Of a stretch of 64,000 nucleotides of DNA, positions 35,628-43,271 are shown piece after piece. Position 1 is the stretch's first letter. Each line of letters starts with the position of its first letter. Origin of the DNA: JAEZDR01 sp039811185 (lineage in GTDB: Bacteria; Bacteroidota; Bacteroidia; Chitinophagales; Chitinophagaceae). The position numbers were made by a program, and so were the translations under genes. The notes below the pieces were generated by a model, which saw only the letters and a program-made list of their open reading frames with translations, ran no database searches and had not been told where the DNA came from. Where the stretch lies: positions 1-64,000 of the forward strand of contig JBDHYF010000004.1 in assembly GCA_039811185.1 (NCBI GenBank), written 5' to 3'.

Positions 35628-36035
35628 TTAGTCGGCTATGTCGGCACTCATTACACTAACCGATACGCTGTCTGCCTTTTGGTGCAGCTTGTACCTGAGC
35701 TTGAAGCCGATTTCATCACCGGGCTTTAACACGTCGGTCATCACATCTTCGTGATTCTCGAACAATTTTCCATCGTTAAAATACAAAAGTTTCAACCGCA
35801 CATTTCTGTATGATGCTACTGTTGCAGTGTTTTCAACGCTACCTTTTACAACGGTTTTGCCAAGAAGGTTCTTTTTAAAATCGGAAGTAACTTTTAGAAA
35901 GCGCAGAGGGTTAGATTTTTCGCTATTCAGTAACGACTGCTTTTGTTGCTGATAGCTTTCAGCTTTGTCATCATCGGCACCACAAGATGTAAACAAGGTG
36001 AAAATGATAAAGGCCGCGAGAGAAATATACTTCAT
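35628..36035 (-). CDS. Putative lipoprotein, FxLYD-like domain
   Basis: This 135-residue protein has a lipoprotein signal (MKYISLAAFIIFTLFTSC, lipid Cys18) and a linker rich in Gln, Ser and Lys. A beta-sandwich-like domain follows (about 45-135), with KGSVENTATVASYRNVRLKL and LKPGDEIGFKLRYK. The pattern 'val-x-Gly-x-val-x-Asn-x-ala...a-ty-x-nv-x-v' resembles FxLYD/DUF3426-type domains in which secreted proteins compare to a reference strand. It lies 11 bases downstream of anmK, so probably co-transcribed. Function unknown. Confidence 0.75.
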   Translation of the reverse strand: MKYISLAAFIIFTLFTSCGADDDKAESYQQQKQSLLNSEKSNPLRFLKVTSDFKKNLLGKTVVKGSVENTATVASYRNVRLKLLYFNDGKLFENHEDVMTDVLKPGDEIGFKLRYKLHQKADSVSVSVMSADIAD

Positions 36036-36046
36036 AGTGTTTGATG

Positions 36047-37150
36047 TTATTGATGATGATTGTTTACGTACCAGAGCGCGCCACCCGAAGACGCCCTTGC
36101 AGCGCCGGTAACCGTTTGTATAACGGTTGGCTTATGAAAGTACCGCATCAGCCCGAGATAAGCCATCACAATCGCTTCTTTGTAATTCACAATATCAGCG
36201 GAGGGAATAACCACCTCGATGCCTAAGGCGAACACTGCTTCTTGCAGTTGTTGAATAAGAAAATGATTAAAAGCTCCGCCGCCGGTAACAAGCATCTTTC
36301 GCGGCGCTGCAACACCGTTTCTGTCCATGATGGCCTTCGCTACCTGGCGGGCGATATGAACGCAGTAGGTATGGAGCGCCTCCTGCACCGGCAAGGAAAA
36401 CGATTTTACGAGTGGGTAAATTTCATCGCGCCCGGCTTTGTTGTCAAGTGTTTTTGGCGGAATCCGTTGATAGTATTCGAGAGCATTTAAAGTTTGTAAC
36501 AATTGGACGTTGCATTTTCCGGCAGTGGCAAGCTTTCCGCCTTCGTCGAATGGCATACCCACATCGTTGCAAAGCCTGTTCAGCACAGCGTTTGCGGCAC
36601 ATACATCGAAAGCCACGTAACGGTGCTGATCCCGACAGCTCAAGTTTGCAATTCCACCCAGATTTAAAAAATAATGATAGGCGTGAAAAAGCTCTGACTC
36701 ACCCAGAGGAACGATGGGTGCGCCTTTTCCGCCATAGGCCAGGTCGAGCGCCCTTAGGTCGGAAACCACATTTATTCCGGAAGTGGCCGCCAGCGCCGCG
36801 CCATCGCCAAGTTGTGCCGTAAACCGGTGATCGTCGGGAAAGTGGAAAACCGTGTGCCCGTGCGAGGCAACAAGCAATATTTCGTTTGCAGAAAAGCCGG
36901 AGGCGGAGACGAATTCATTTACTTTCTTACCGCAGTAAAAGCCGAAATCGCGGTGAAGTTTGCAGTATTCAAATGCCGTGATTTCGTGTGCCTGTCGCAA
37001 GCGGTTTTCTATCTCTGAGTCGAAGGTTTCCATACATGCCGATAAGAGGTTGAACGACCACTTATCGTCTATTTTATTAAACTCAACAAGTACCATATCA
37101 AGACCATCGAGGGAGGAGCCACTCATCAGTCCAATCACGCGGTAAATCAT
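36047..37150 (-). CDS. anmK: Anhydro-N-acetylmuramic acid kinase
   Basis: AnmK phosphorylates 1,6-anhydro-MurNAc released by lytic transglycosylases, forming MurNAc-6-P for cell-wall recycling. The 367 residues match the family length, with ATP-binding GLMSGSSLDGLDMVLVEF at the N-terminus, SHGHTVFH, GGIANLS, and VTGGGAFNHFLIQQL near the C-terminus. A lytic transglycosylase gene (31706-32512) in the window could supply its substrate upstream in the same pathway. murQ is not in the window. Confidence 0.94.
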   Translation of the reverse strand: MIYRVIGLMSGSSLDGLDMVLVEFNKIDDKWSFNLLSACMETFDSEIENRLRQAHEITAFEYCKLHRDFGFYCGKKVNEFVSASGFSANEILLVASHGHTVFHFPDDHRFTAQLGDGAALAATSGINVVSDLRALDLAYGGKGAPIVPLGESELFHAYHYFLNLGGIANLSCRDQHRYVAFDVCAANAVLNRLCNDVGMPFDEGGKLATAGKCNVQLLQTLNALEYYQRIPPKTLDNKAGRDEIYPLVKSFSLPVQEALHTYCVHIARQVAKAIMDRNGVAAPRKMLVTGGGAFNHFLIQQLQEAVFALGIEVVIPSADIVNYKEAIVMAYLGLMRYFHKPTVIQTVTGAARASSGGALWYVNNHHQ

Positions 37151-37269
37151 AGTTAAAAATCTCTTCTTTTTCTAAAGATAGATGATCGTCAAAATGTTTT
37201 GACTTTAGTTTATGTATTTTCGGCGCTGCAAAATGGAAGGTTTTTCTTTCCTTAGAAATCAACTGCGTA

Positions 37270-37923
37270 ATGGTAATTAACTTAAGCGACAATCACAGCC
37301 TGGTGAGCAACTGGGTAAGCGAACTGAGAAACGTACATGTCCAGAACGACCGGATGCGGTTCAGGCGCAATCTGGAACGCATCGGTGAAGTTGCCGCCTA
37401 TGAAATCAGTAAGACGCTGGCATGGGCCGAAGAAGAAATACAAACACCTCTCGGTACACATAACAGTAAACTGCTTACCGATCAGCCTGTGCTTGCAACC
37501 ATTTTACGCGCAGGGCTGCCGATGCATAATGGTTTGTTGAACTATTTTGACCGCGCGGACAACGCGTTTGTATCTGCTTACCGCAAACATCATCGCGACG
37601 GCACTTTCGAAATTTCTCTCGAGTATATGAGCTGCCCTTCGCTCGACAACAGGGTCATCATTATCAGCGATCCGATGTTGGCAACCGGCGCATCCATCGT
37701 AAAAACGATTGAGCGGATGAAGCTCGATCATTCGCCTAAACAGATACATGTAGTGGTAGCAATTGCCTGCACAGTGGGTATTGAATATATCCGCCGCGAA
37801 TCGGGAAATGATGTGGTGATATGGTGTGGAGATATTGATGATGAACTTACGGCGAAAGGATATATTGTGCCCGGCCTCGGCGATGCCGGCGACCTCGCTT
37901 TTGGCAGTAAAGTTCAATCGTAA
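37270..37923 (+). CDS. upp: Uracil phosphoribosyltransferase
   Basis: Upp salvages uracil to UMP with PRPP. The 217 residues include ATILRAGLPMH, the PRPP-binding loop IIISDPMLATGASIVK, and the uracil-specific C-terminal GDAGDLAFG. Bacteroidota homologues have this length and the MVINLSDNHSLVSNWV type start. It starts 119 bases upstream of the anmK start in the opposite direction. It is followed by porP/sprF after 12 bases, probably in one transcript. Confidence 0.93.
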   Translation: MVINLSDNHSLVSNWVSELRNVHVQNDRMRFRRNLERIGEVAAYEISKTLAWAEEEIQTPLGTHNSKLLTDQPVLATILRAGLPMHNGLLNYFDRADNAFVSAYRKHHRDGTFEISLEYMSCPSLDNRVIIISDPMLATGASIVKTIERMKLDHSPKQIHVVVAIACTVGIEYIRRESGNDVVIWCGDIDDELTAKGYIVPGLGDAGDLAFGSKVQS

Positions 37924-37935
37924 AAATAACTGCGG

Positions 37936-38928
37936 ATGAAAAGGATTGCTTGCTTATTGTTGTTATGCGCTTTTTCTGCGATTGTGAAAGCGCAGGACCC
38001 GCACTATTCGCAATTCTTTGCGTCGCCACTCACATTGAATCCGGCATTCACCGGAAAATTCGATGGAAATTTTCGCGTGGCCGGAAATTATAAAAATCAA
38101 TGGCCTGCTATTAACAAGGCCTTTCAAACCACAAGCGTTTCGGCCGATTTTGCTTTACTTAAAAACCGGCTTGCGTTTGGCGATACCTGGGGACTTGGAA
38201 TTACCGCGCTGTCTGATAAAAGTGCAGGTGGCGCAGTAAAGTTTAATTACCTCAGTTTGTCTACTGCTTATCACAAATCAATCGATCAGGATGGCTACCA
38301 GCAAATCGGACTTGGGTTTCAGGCTACCTATTCAAATATGCTGATAAACACCACCCAATTAAAATTTGAAGACCAGTTAACGTCGATTGGGTTTACGGGT
38401 GTTACAAACGAAGTGTTTGCCAACAGCGATTTGAAGGCCGGATATTTTGATGTAAATGTTGGTGCGCTCTACACCGGCAGTACAAATGATTACAATAACT
38501 TCTATGCCGGCCTAAGCATCTATCATATTAACCGGCCGCAGGAAAAATTTACCGGAGCGAATTATTTTATTGAGCCGCGATATACTGTACATGGAGGCGG
38601 ATATTTTCCGGTGAGTGAAGCGGCAACTGTGCATGTTAGCGGGCTGTACAGTTCACAGGCAGGAAGCGCTGAAATGGTTGCAGGAGGTGCATTACAGCTT
38701 AAAACGGGCGAAGCGGTGAACGTGTATGTGGGTGGCTGGATGAGAATGAAAGATGCGATTATTCCTTACGTTGGACTTGAGTTCGGTGATTTTAGATTGG
38801 GAGCCAGCTATGATATAAACACCTCGGAATTACGAACCGCATCACAAAGCAAGGGAGGGATTGAACTGTCGTTGATCTACATCAAGAAGCCTGCTGACGG
38901 CAACGGCTTGCCTTGCCCCAAATTCTAA
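37936..38928 (+). CDS. PorP/SprF family type IX secretion system outer-membrane protein
   Basis: This 330-residue outer-membrane beta-barrel has a signal peptide (1-19, ending VKAQ) followed by the hallmark DPHYSQFFASPLTLNPAFTG. Conserved NYKNQWPAI, FSADFA-like strands and GLSIYHINRPQEKF follow, ending in an amphipathic barrel. PorP/SprF proteins pair with secreted T9SS substrates such as gliding adhesin SprB in Flavobacterium. Here the gene stands next to upp, and no large partner is adjacent. It supports T9SS in this genome, as does the sorting domain of the 347-2383 protein. Confidence 0.93.
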   Translation: MKRIACLLLLCAFSAIVKAQDPHYSQFFASPLTLNPAFTGKFDGNFRVAGNYKNQWPAINKAFQTTSVSADFALLKNRLAFGDTWGLGITALSDKSAGGAVKFNYLSLSTAYHKSIDQDGYQQIGLGFQATYSNMLINTTQLKFEDQLTSIGFTGVTNEVFANSDLKAGYFDVNVGALYTGSTNDYNNFYAGLSIYHINRPQEKFTGANYFIEPRYTVHGGGYFPVSEAATVHVSGLYSSQAGSAEMVAGGALQLKTGEAVNVYVGGWMRMKDAIIPYVGLEFGDFRLGASYDINTSELRTASQSKGGIELSLIYIKKPADGNGLPCPKF

Positions 38929-38990
38929 CACGGCAGTTAACGCTCATCGTCCGCAAACCTGCAGTTTCTACAACATCTTAACGGTAAAAG

Positions 38991-39024
38991 AAAAAAAATA
39001 CCACCCGATTTCTCAAGTGGTATT
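38991..39024 (-). terminator. Terminator of the tRNA-Ser/tRNA-Pro unit
   Basis: On the minus strand AATACCAC (39024-39017) pairs with GTGGTATT (39004-38997) around a 12-base loop, followed by six T. Confidence 0.8.
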
Positions 39025-39028
39025 ACTG

Positions 39029-39102
39029 TCGGGAAGACAGGATTCGAACCTGCGACCCCCTGGTCCCAAACCAGATGCGCTACCGGCCTGCGCTACTTCC
39101 CG
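39029..39102 (-). tRNA. tRNA-Pro (TGG)
   Basis: This 74-base cloverleaf has acceptor CGGGAAG/CTTCCCG and anticodon loop TTTGGGA with anticodon TGG (39068-39066). The T arm reads GGTTCGAATCC. The 3' CCA is not encoded. It lies 19 bases downstream of tRNA-Ser on the same strand. Confidence 0.95.
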
Positions 39103-39121
39103 TTCCTTTTCAAAAAGTTTG

Positions 39122-39210
39122 CGGTGAGGGAGGGATTCGAACCCTCGGTACAGTTTAACCCGTACGACAGTTTAGCAAACTGTTGATTTCAGCCACTCAT
39201 CCACCTCACC
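39122..39210 (-). tRNA. tRNA-Ser (GCT)
   Basis: This 89-base tRNA has the long variable arm typical of serine (about GTACGGGTTAAACTGTAC). The acceptor is GGTGAGG/CCTCACC with discriminator G. The anticodon loop is TTGCTAA, giving anticodon GCT (39176-39174), which reads AGC/AGT. The 3' CCA is not encoded. First gene of a two-tRNA unit. Confidence 0.95.
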
Positions 39211-39236
39211 GGATAAGTCCTTTTTGAAAGGGGTGG

Positions 39237-39269
39237 CAAAAATAGGGATTGCCGTCTGAATATCCCAAA
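39237..39269 (-). promoter_or_regulatory. Promoter of the tRNA-Ser/tRNA-Pro unit
   Basis: On the minus strand TTTG (39269-39266), a 21-base spacer and TATTTTTG (39244-39237) match the Bacteroidota consensus. It lies 26 bases upstream of the tRNA-Ser 5' end. Confidence 0.75.
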
Positions 39270-39333
39270 AAAATAAACAATTTTTGCCGCTAATTTTTTA
39301 GTATTTTTTCTGCTAAAAATGTTGTCGCTGCAA

Positions 39334-40167
39334 TCACTGTTCACCACTGCTAAACCGAAATATTTTCGTTACGTAGTTGGCAGGAAATACCGGCAAACGA
39401 AAATCATCTTCCCGGAAAATGGCAAACACCGCACTCCCGCTACCGCTTAGCGAAGCATAGCTGGCACCGGCTCTGTACAACTGCTGCTTTAGGGCTTCAA
39501 TTTGCGGAAACCTGCTAAATATCGGACGCTCAAAATCATTAAAAATTTTATCCCTCCATTCTTCAACAGGAAGGGCCACTGCTGAGCGCAAATCGTGAAC
39601 AGGGAGCGACGGCTTCACTTGCCCGAACGCCCAGGCGGTGGCAACAGCTACCGAAGGGTAAACAATGATGCAGGAATATCCATCCAGGCTTAATTCAATG
39701 TTACTCAAAATCTCTCCTCTTCCTTCTGCATACGCAGGGCGACCGGTAATAAAAAAACTGCAGTCGCTTCCTAATCTGCCGGCATATTCGATCAGCTTTT
39801 GCGCGGATAATCCAAGCGAAAACTTGGCATTCAATCCTTTTAAAACGAAGGCTGCATCAGCGCTTCCGCCGCCCAGACCTGCGCCCACCGGTATGGCTTT
39901 GTGAAGGATGAACTGCACTTCCGGAAGATGCGAAAAATCGTTCTTCAGTATTTTCCACGCTTTATAACAAAGATTATTTTCCGGCGCTGCTTCAACTAAG
40001 TTACCGGTTGTGCGTACGGTAGTTTCGCCATCTGGCGCCGGTAAAATTTCAACCGCATCATACCATTTGGCAGGATAAAAAACCGTTTGCAGATTATGGA
40101 ATCCGTCGGCGCGTTTGGCAATAACCTGTAATCCAATATTGATTTTACAATTCGGAAATAAGATCAT
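39334..40167 (-). CDS. ispE: 4-(cytidine 5'-diphospho)-2-C-methyl-D-erythritol kinase
   Basis: IspE, a GHMP kinase, phosphorylates CDP-ME in the MEP isoprenoid pathway and is the partner of IspG elsewhere in the window. In the 277 residues the N-terminal KINIGLQVIAKRADGFHNL, the ATP loop PVGAGLGGGSADAAF and the C-terminal ASLSGSGSAVFAIF identify the family. The start is the ATG at 40167, since the codon one step upstream is TTG. It follows the bifunctional nuclease gene by 6 bases. Confidence 0.95.
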   Translation of the reverse strand: MILFPNCKINIGLQVIAKRADGFHNLQTVFYPAKWYDAVEILPAPDGETTVRTTGNLVEAAPENNLCYKAWKILKNDFSHLPEVQFILHKAIPVGAGLGGGSADAAFVLKGLNAKFSLGLSAQKLIEYAGRLGSDCSFFITGRPAYAEGRGEILSNIELSLDGYSCIIVYPSVAVATAWAFGQVKPSLPVHDLRSAVALPVEEWRDKIFNDFERPIFSRFPQIEALKQQLYRAGASYASLSGSGSAVFAIFREDDFRLPVFPANYVTKIFRFSSGEQ

Positions 40168-40173
40168 CAATCC

Positions 40174-40767
40174 TTATTTTTTCCGTTTGTTGAGCTCGTC
40201 TCGAATAGAGATGGCTCGGATATAATCTTCTTTCTCCAGCACCTCGTTCAGCAGACTGTTTAGTTCGTCTTCGGTTAAATTGGAAAGGTCATCGGCCGGC
40301 GAGCTGTCGGCCTCCAACGCTTCATCGGCGCCGGCCTTTTTTGTTTTTGTGGCGCCGTCATCCATAATTAATCCAACGTTATCCAAGATGGTATCGAATG
40401 TGTAAATAGGGCATCCAAATCGAACGGCAAGCGCAAGGGCATCGCTGGTACGACTGTCGATCTCGATGGTGTATTGTTCGCTGATACAAACCAGCTTTGA
40501 ATAAAAAATGCCTTCCTGCAAATCGTTGATTACGATTTCCATCAAATCTACATTAAAGGCATTCATGAAGTTTTTCATAAGATCGTGAGTCAGGGGGCGG
40601 CTGGGCTGCATGCGCTCGAGTGCAACTGCAATTGCCTGAGCTTCAAAACCTCCGATAACAATCGGCAGTCGGCGTGAGCCATTCACTTCGCCCAGAACGA
40701 TGGCGTATGAATGAGTTTGAGCAATACTGTGTGAAAGGGCAACAATTTCCAGTTCTATTTTCTTCAT
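40174..40767 (-). CDS. Bifunctional nuclease (DUF151) family protein with UVR motif
   Basis: The 197 residues begin with a DUF151 domain (about 1-135) bearing the family blocks GEVNGSRRLPIVIGGFEAQAIA, SRPLTHDLMKNF and IDSRTSDALALAVR. A UVR/UvrBC-type helical motif closes the protein (about 155-192, LNSLLNEVLEKEDYIRAISIRDELNKRK). Plant and archaeal DUF151 proteins have been reported to act as nucleases, but a precise bacterial role is unclear. It is upstream of ispE by 6 bases and likely co-transcribed. Its own promoter is not obvious. Confidence 0.88.
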   Translation of the reverse strand: MKKIELEIVALSHSIAQTHSYAIVLGEVNGSRRLPIVIGGFEAQAIAVALERMQPSRPLTHDLMKNFMNAFNVDLMEIVINDLQEGIFYSKLVCISEQYTIEIDSRTSDALALAVRFGCPIYTFDTILDNVGLIMDDGATKTKKAGADEALEADSSPADDLSNLTEDELNSLLNEVLEKEDYIRAISIRDELNKRKK

Positions 40768-40869
40768 AACTCTGTGCGAAAGTAAGCATTTACAAATTAC
40801 ATCTATTTATCTTGGCGCACATCAGCAATCATCATGCTAACATAAAAAGCAATGGGCAGTGAATCGCAT

Positions 40870-40897
40870 AAAAAAAGGCAGCTTCGCAACTACCTTT
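40870..40897 (-). terminator. Intrinsic terminator after etfA
   Basis: On the minus strand AAAGGTAG (40897-40890) pairs with CTGCCTTT (40881-40874) with one G-U and is followed by a T run to 40870. Confidence 0.75.
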
Positions 40898-40916
40898 TTT
40901 CGCTTTTTCTTTTCGC

Positions 40917-41882
40917 TCAGTTACCGCCTTTTACTTTCTTAATCTCCTCTATCAATTTTGGAACAACTTCAAACACATCGCCTACAATTCCGTAATCTGC
41001 TGCTTTGAAAAAGGGCGCTTCTGCATCTTTATTAATGACTACAATTGTTTTGCTCCTGTTTACGCCGGCAAGATGCTGAATAGCTCCGGAAATGCCGAGC
41101 GCAATGTATAAGTTCGGTGCAATTTGCACGCCTGTTTGGCCAACGTGTTCGTGGTGCGGACGCCAGTCGGAATCGGCAACCGGTCTACTACAAGCAAGTG
41201 CTGCATGCAACACCTTTGCAAGGTCTTCCACCATGCCCCAGTTTTCCGGACCTTTCAGCCCGCGACCGGCACTTACTACAACCTCCGCTTCCGTTAAAGG
41301 AACTTCGCCGCTCACCTTATTTACGGACTTAAGCTTTACCGATGGTGCAGGAATTTCGGGTGAAATTTCTTCCACCGTTGCGCTTCCCTCACCGGCTTTT
41401 ACCGCATAACTGTTGGGATTAATGCTGATTACTTTTTTACCGGACAGGATGCTTACGTTGGCGAAAGCTTTTCCTGAAAACACATTTTTTTTAACTGTGA
41501 AGCCCGATGAAGTTTCCGGAAGGCCCACTGCTCCGCTAACAAGCCCTGCGCCGAGCTTAGCAGCCACACCGGGTGCCACCATGCGGCCGGTTTGGTTTTG
41601 AGAAAACACAATGATATCGGCTCCGCTGTTCGCAACAGCACCCACAATGGCGGCAATATATAAACGAGAGTCTACCGTGTTGAGGGCCTCCGATTTAGCA
41701 TGATAAACTTTGCTGATGCCGTATTTTCCTAATGTAGCTAAATCTTCATTTGCGCTGCCAACTACCACCGCAGCGGCATCTGTGCCTAACTGAGCGGCCA
41801 ATGCTGCGCCATAGCTCAATGCCTCGAAAGAAGATTTTTTAAAATGACCATCTGCATGGTCGGCAAATATTAAAACTGACAT
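40917..41882 (-). CDS. etfA: Electron transfer flavoprotein subunit alpha
   Basis: EtfA with EtfB holds FAD and carries electrons from acyl-CoA dehydrogenases to the quinone pool. The 321 residues show the C-terminal FAD-binding block VVSAGRGLKGPENWGMVEDL, SRPVADSDW, VGQTG, and IALGISGAIQHLAG. The gene follows etfB by 29 bases in one transcript. A terminator follows. Confidence 0.97.
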   Translation of the reverse strand: MSVLIFADHADGHFKKSSFEALSYGAALAAQLGTDAAAVVVGSANEDLATLGKYGISKVYHAKSEALNTVDSRLYIAAIVGAVANSGADIIVFSQNQTGRMVAPGVAAKLGAGLVSGAVGLPETSSGFTVKKNVFSGKAFANVSILSGKKVISINPNSYAVKAGEGSATVEEISPEIPAPSVKLKSVNKVSGEVPLTEAEVVVSAGRGLKGPENWGMVEDLAKVLHAALACSRPVADSDWRPHHEHVGQTGVQIAPNLYIALGISGAIQHLAGVNRSKTIVVINKDAEAPFFKAADYGIVGDVFEVVPKLIEEIKKVKGGN

Positions 41883-41911
41883 ATTCTATTTTTAAATGGA
41901 TAGTAAAACAA

Positions 41912-42655
41912 TTAAATAGCTTTTGCTTCTTCGTGCAACAGCCGCACAAGTTCCGCCACGTTATCGGGCGAAACCAACTTCACGCCTGCTTTTGCGGGCG
42001 GAAGGCCGTACGATTGTACCGATGTGAGTACATCAACATCAACCGGTTCAACCACTTTCAACGGCTTGGTTCTTGCAGCCATAATGCCCCGCATATTCGG
42101 GATTCTTTGCTCCGCCACTCCTTTCTGACAGCTCACCACAAGAGGCGTACTTACTTCGATGGTTTCTTCCCCTCCTTCAATTTCCCGGTTAACAGTGCAG
42201 GTGTTACCGTCAATATCAAACTTTGTAACCAGCGATACATAACTCACATCAAGCATCGCAGCTACCATTCCACCCACAGCGCCGCTATTGTAATCAATCG
42301 TTTCCTTACCGGTAAACACTAAATCGTAGTTGCCTTCTTTAGCAATATGTGCAATTTGTGAAGCAACATAAAAGCTGTCATCGCTCGTTGCATTTACACG
42401 AATGGCTTCATCACCGCCAAGTGCAAGCGCCTTGCGGATTACCGGCTCCGCGTCTGTTCCGCCAACAGTTATCAGATGTATGGTTGCCGCCGTGTTTTTC
42501 TCTTTTAACTCGATGGCTCTCACCAGCGCATACCATTCGTCGTAAGGATTTATTATCCATTGAACACCGGCCTCATCAAACTTTGTGTTGTTATTGCTGA
42601 ACGCTATTTTTGAAGTGGTATCGGGCGTTTTACTGATACAAACTAAAATTTTCAT
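41912..42655 (-). CDS. etfB: Electron transfer flavoprotein subunit beta
   Basis: The 247 residues match EtfB, with MKILVCISKTPDTT at the N-terminus, NPYDEWYALVRAIELKEK, LVFTGKETIDYNSGAVGGMVA and PNMRGIMAARTKPL (the AMP/FAD-contact signature). It precedes etfA on the same strand. No ETF-quinone oxidoreductase or acyl-CoA dehydrogenase gene is in the window. Confidence 0.97.
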   Translation of the reverse strand: MKILVCISKTPDTTSKIAFSNNNTKFDEAGVQWIINPYDEWYALVRAIELKEKNTAATIHLITVGGTDAEPVIRKALALGGDEAIRVNATSDDSFYVASQIAHIAKEGNYDLVFTGKETIDYNSGAVGGMVAAMLDVSYVSLVTKFDIDGNTCTVNREIEGGEETIEVSTPLVVSCQKGVAEQRIPNMRGIMAARTKPLKVVEPVDVDVLTSVQSYGLPPAKAGVKLVSPDNVAELVRLLHEEAKAI

Positions 42656-42750
42656 TATCCAGAATTTGTTTTAGAAATTAAGTTGCATAAACAACTAATT
42701 TGCAAATATAGAAGTCTTTTAATTCCTAAAAAATCATTTCATAGCGGCTT

Positions 42751-43062
42751 ATGGACAGGTTAAAACGAATAGAAGAAATGCTGAAGAACCATCCGTCCGA
42801 CAGTTTTCTGTTGCATGCAAAAGCACTGGAACTGATAAAGATGAACGAACTAGAACAAGCCAAATCTACCTTCATCAACCTGCTAACCGACAATCCCGAT
42901 TATTTGGGGTCGTACTATCATGTTGCACAACTTCTGGCGTCCATGGGCGACAAGGAACTGGCAGAACATTATTTTGAAAAAGGGATGCAGATAGCCAGGC
43001 GGCAAAACGACAATCGTACATACAACGAATTAAAAGCCGCATATGACGATCTGATGTTTTGA
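42751..43062 (+). CDS. Tetratricopeptide-repeat protein
   Basis: This 103-residue cytosolic protein is made of two to three TPR-like helical hairpins (SFLLHAKALELIKMNELEQAKSTF and LGSYYHVAQLLASMGDKELAEHYFEKGMQIA). TPR units scaffold protein complexes. No partner is recognisable, although a 50-residue ORF starts 21 bases downstream. The start is the first ATG after a stop-rich intergenic region that separates it from the divergent etfB. Confidence 0.88.
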   Translation: MDRLKRIEEMLKNHPSDSFLLHAKALELIKMNELEQAKSTFINLLTDNPDYLGSYYHVAQLLASMGDKELAEHYFEKGMQIARRQNDNRTYNELKAAYDDLMF

Positions 43063-43083
43063 AAGGCCTGATGTTTGTGTTGG

Positions 43084-43236
43084 ATGCGAAAAAACATGAA
43101 CAAAGAAGAAACGGAAGAACAGCAAAATTTGCAAGCAGCAAAAGAAGCTTTAAACAAAGCGATGGGACTTGCAGGAAAAGACGTGATGGTCCCGGAAGAA
43201 AAAATATCCGAAGCAGAAAAAAAACCGAAGCAATAA
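43084..43236 (+). CDS. Putative small charged protein (50 residues)
   Basis: This ORF opens at ATG 43084 (or ATG 43096, 46 residues). The translation is short, helical and charged: it begins MRKNMNKEETEEQQNLQAAK and continues with EALNKAMGLAGKDVMVPEEK before ISEAEKKPKQ. The middle AKEALNKAMGLAG is amphipathic. Codon use looks like that of neighbours, and the gene sits between the TPR gene (21-base gap) and the 43272 gene (35-base gap) on the same strand. An overlapping frame (43059-43268) encodes a much less natural, Arg-rich sequence and is probably a shadow. Confidence 0.5.
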   Translation: MRKNMNKEETEEQQNLQAAKEALNKAMGLAGKDVMVPEEKISEAEKKPKQ

Positions 43237-43271
43237 ACACAATGCGCTTGATTGGCAAGGTTTTTTAACAG

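Larger units (their letters stand above)
38929..39333. other. Intergenic region holding two tRNA genes and their signals
   Basis: This stretch between porP/sprF and ispE contains, on the minus strand, a promoter (39237-39269), tRNA-Ser, tRNA-Pro and a terminator (38991-39024), all listed separately. I see no further gene; the remaining 70 bases next to ispE are AT-rich with no structure I can support. Confidence 0.8.

Noticed and set aside
43059..43268. 69-residue ORF overlapping the 50-residue candidate
   Set aside because: The translation is Arg/Lys/Ser-rich without structure, while the other frame in the same region gives a natural sequence with a proper stop and spacing.
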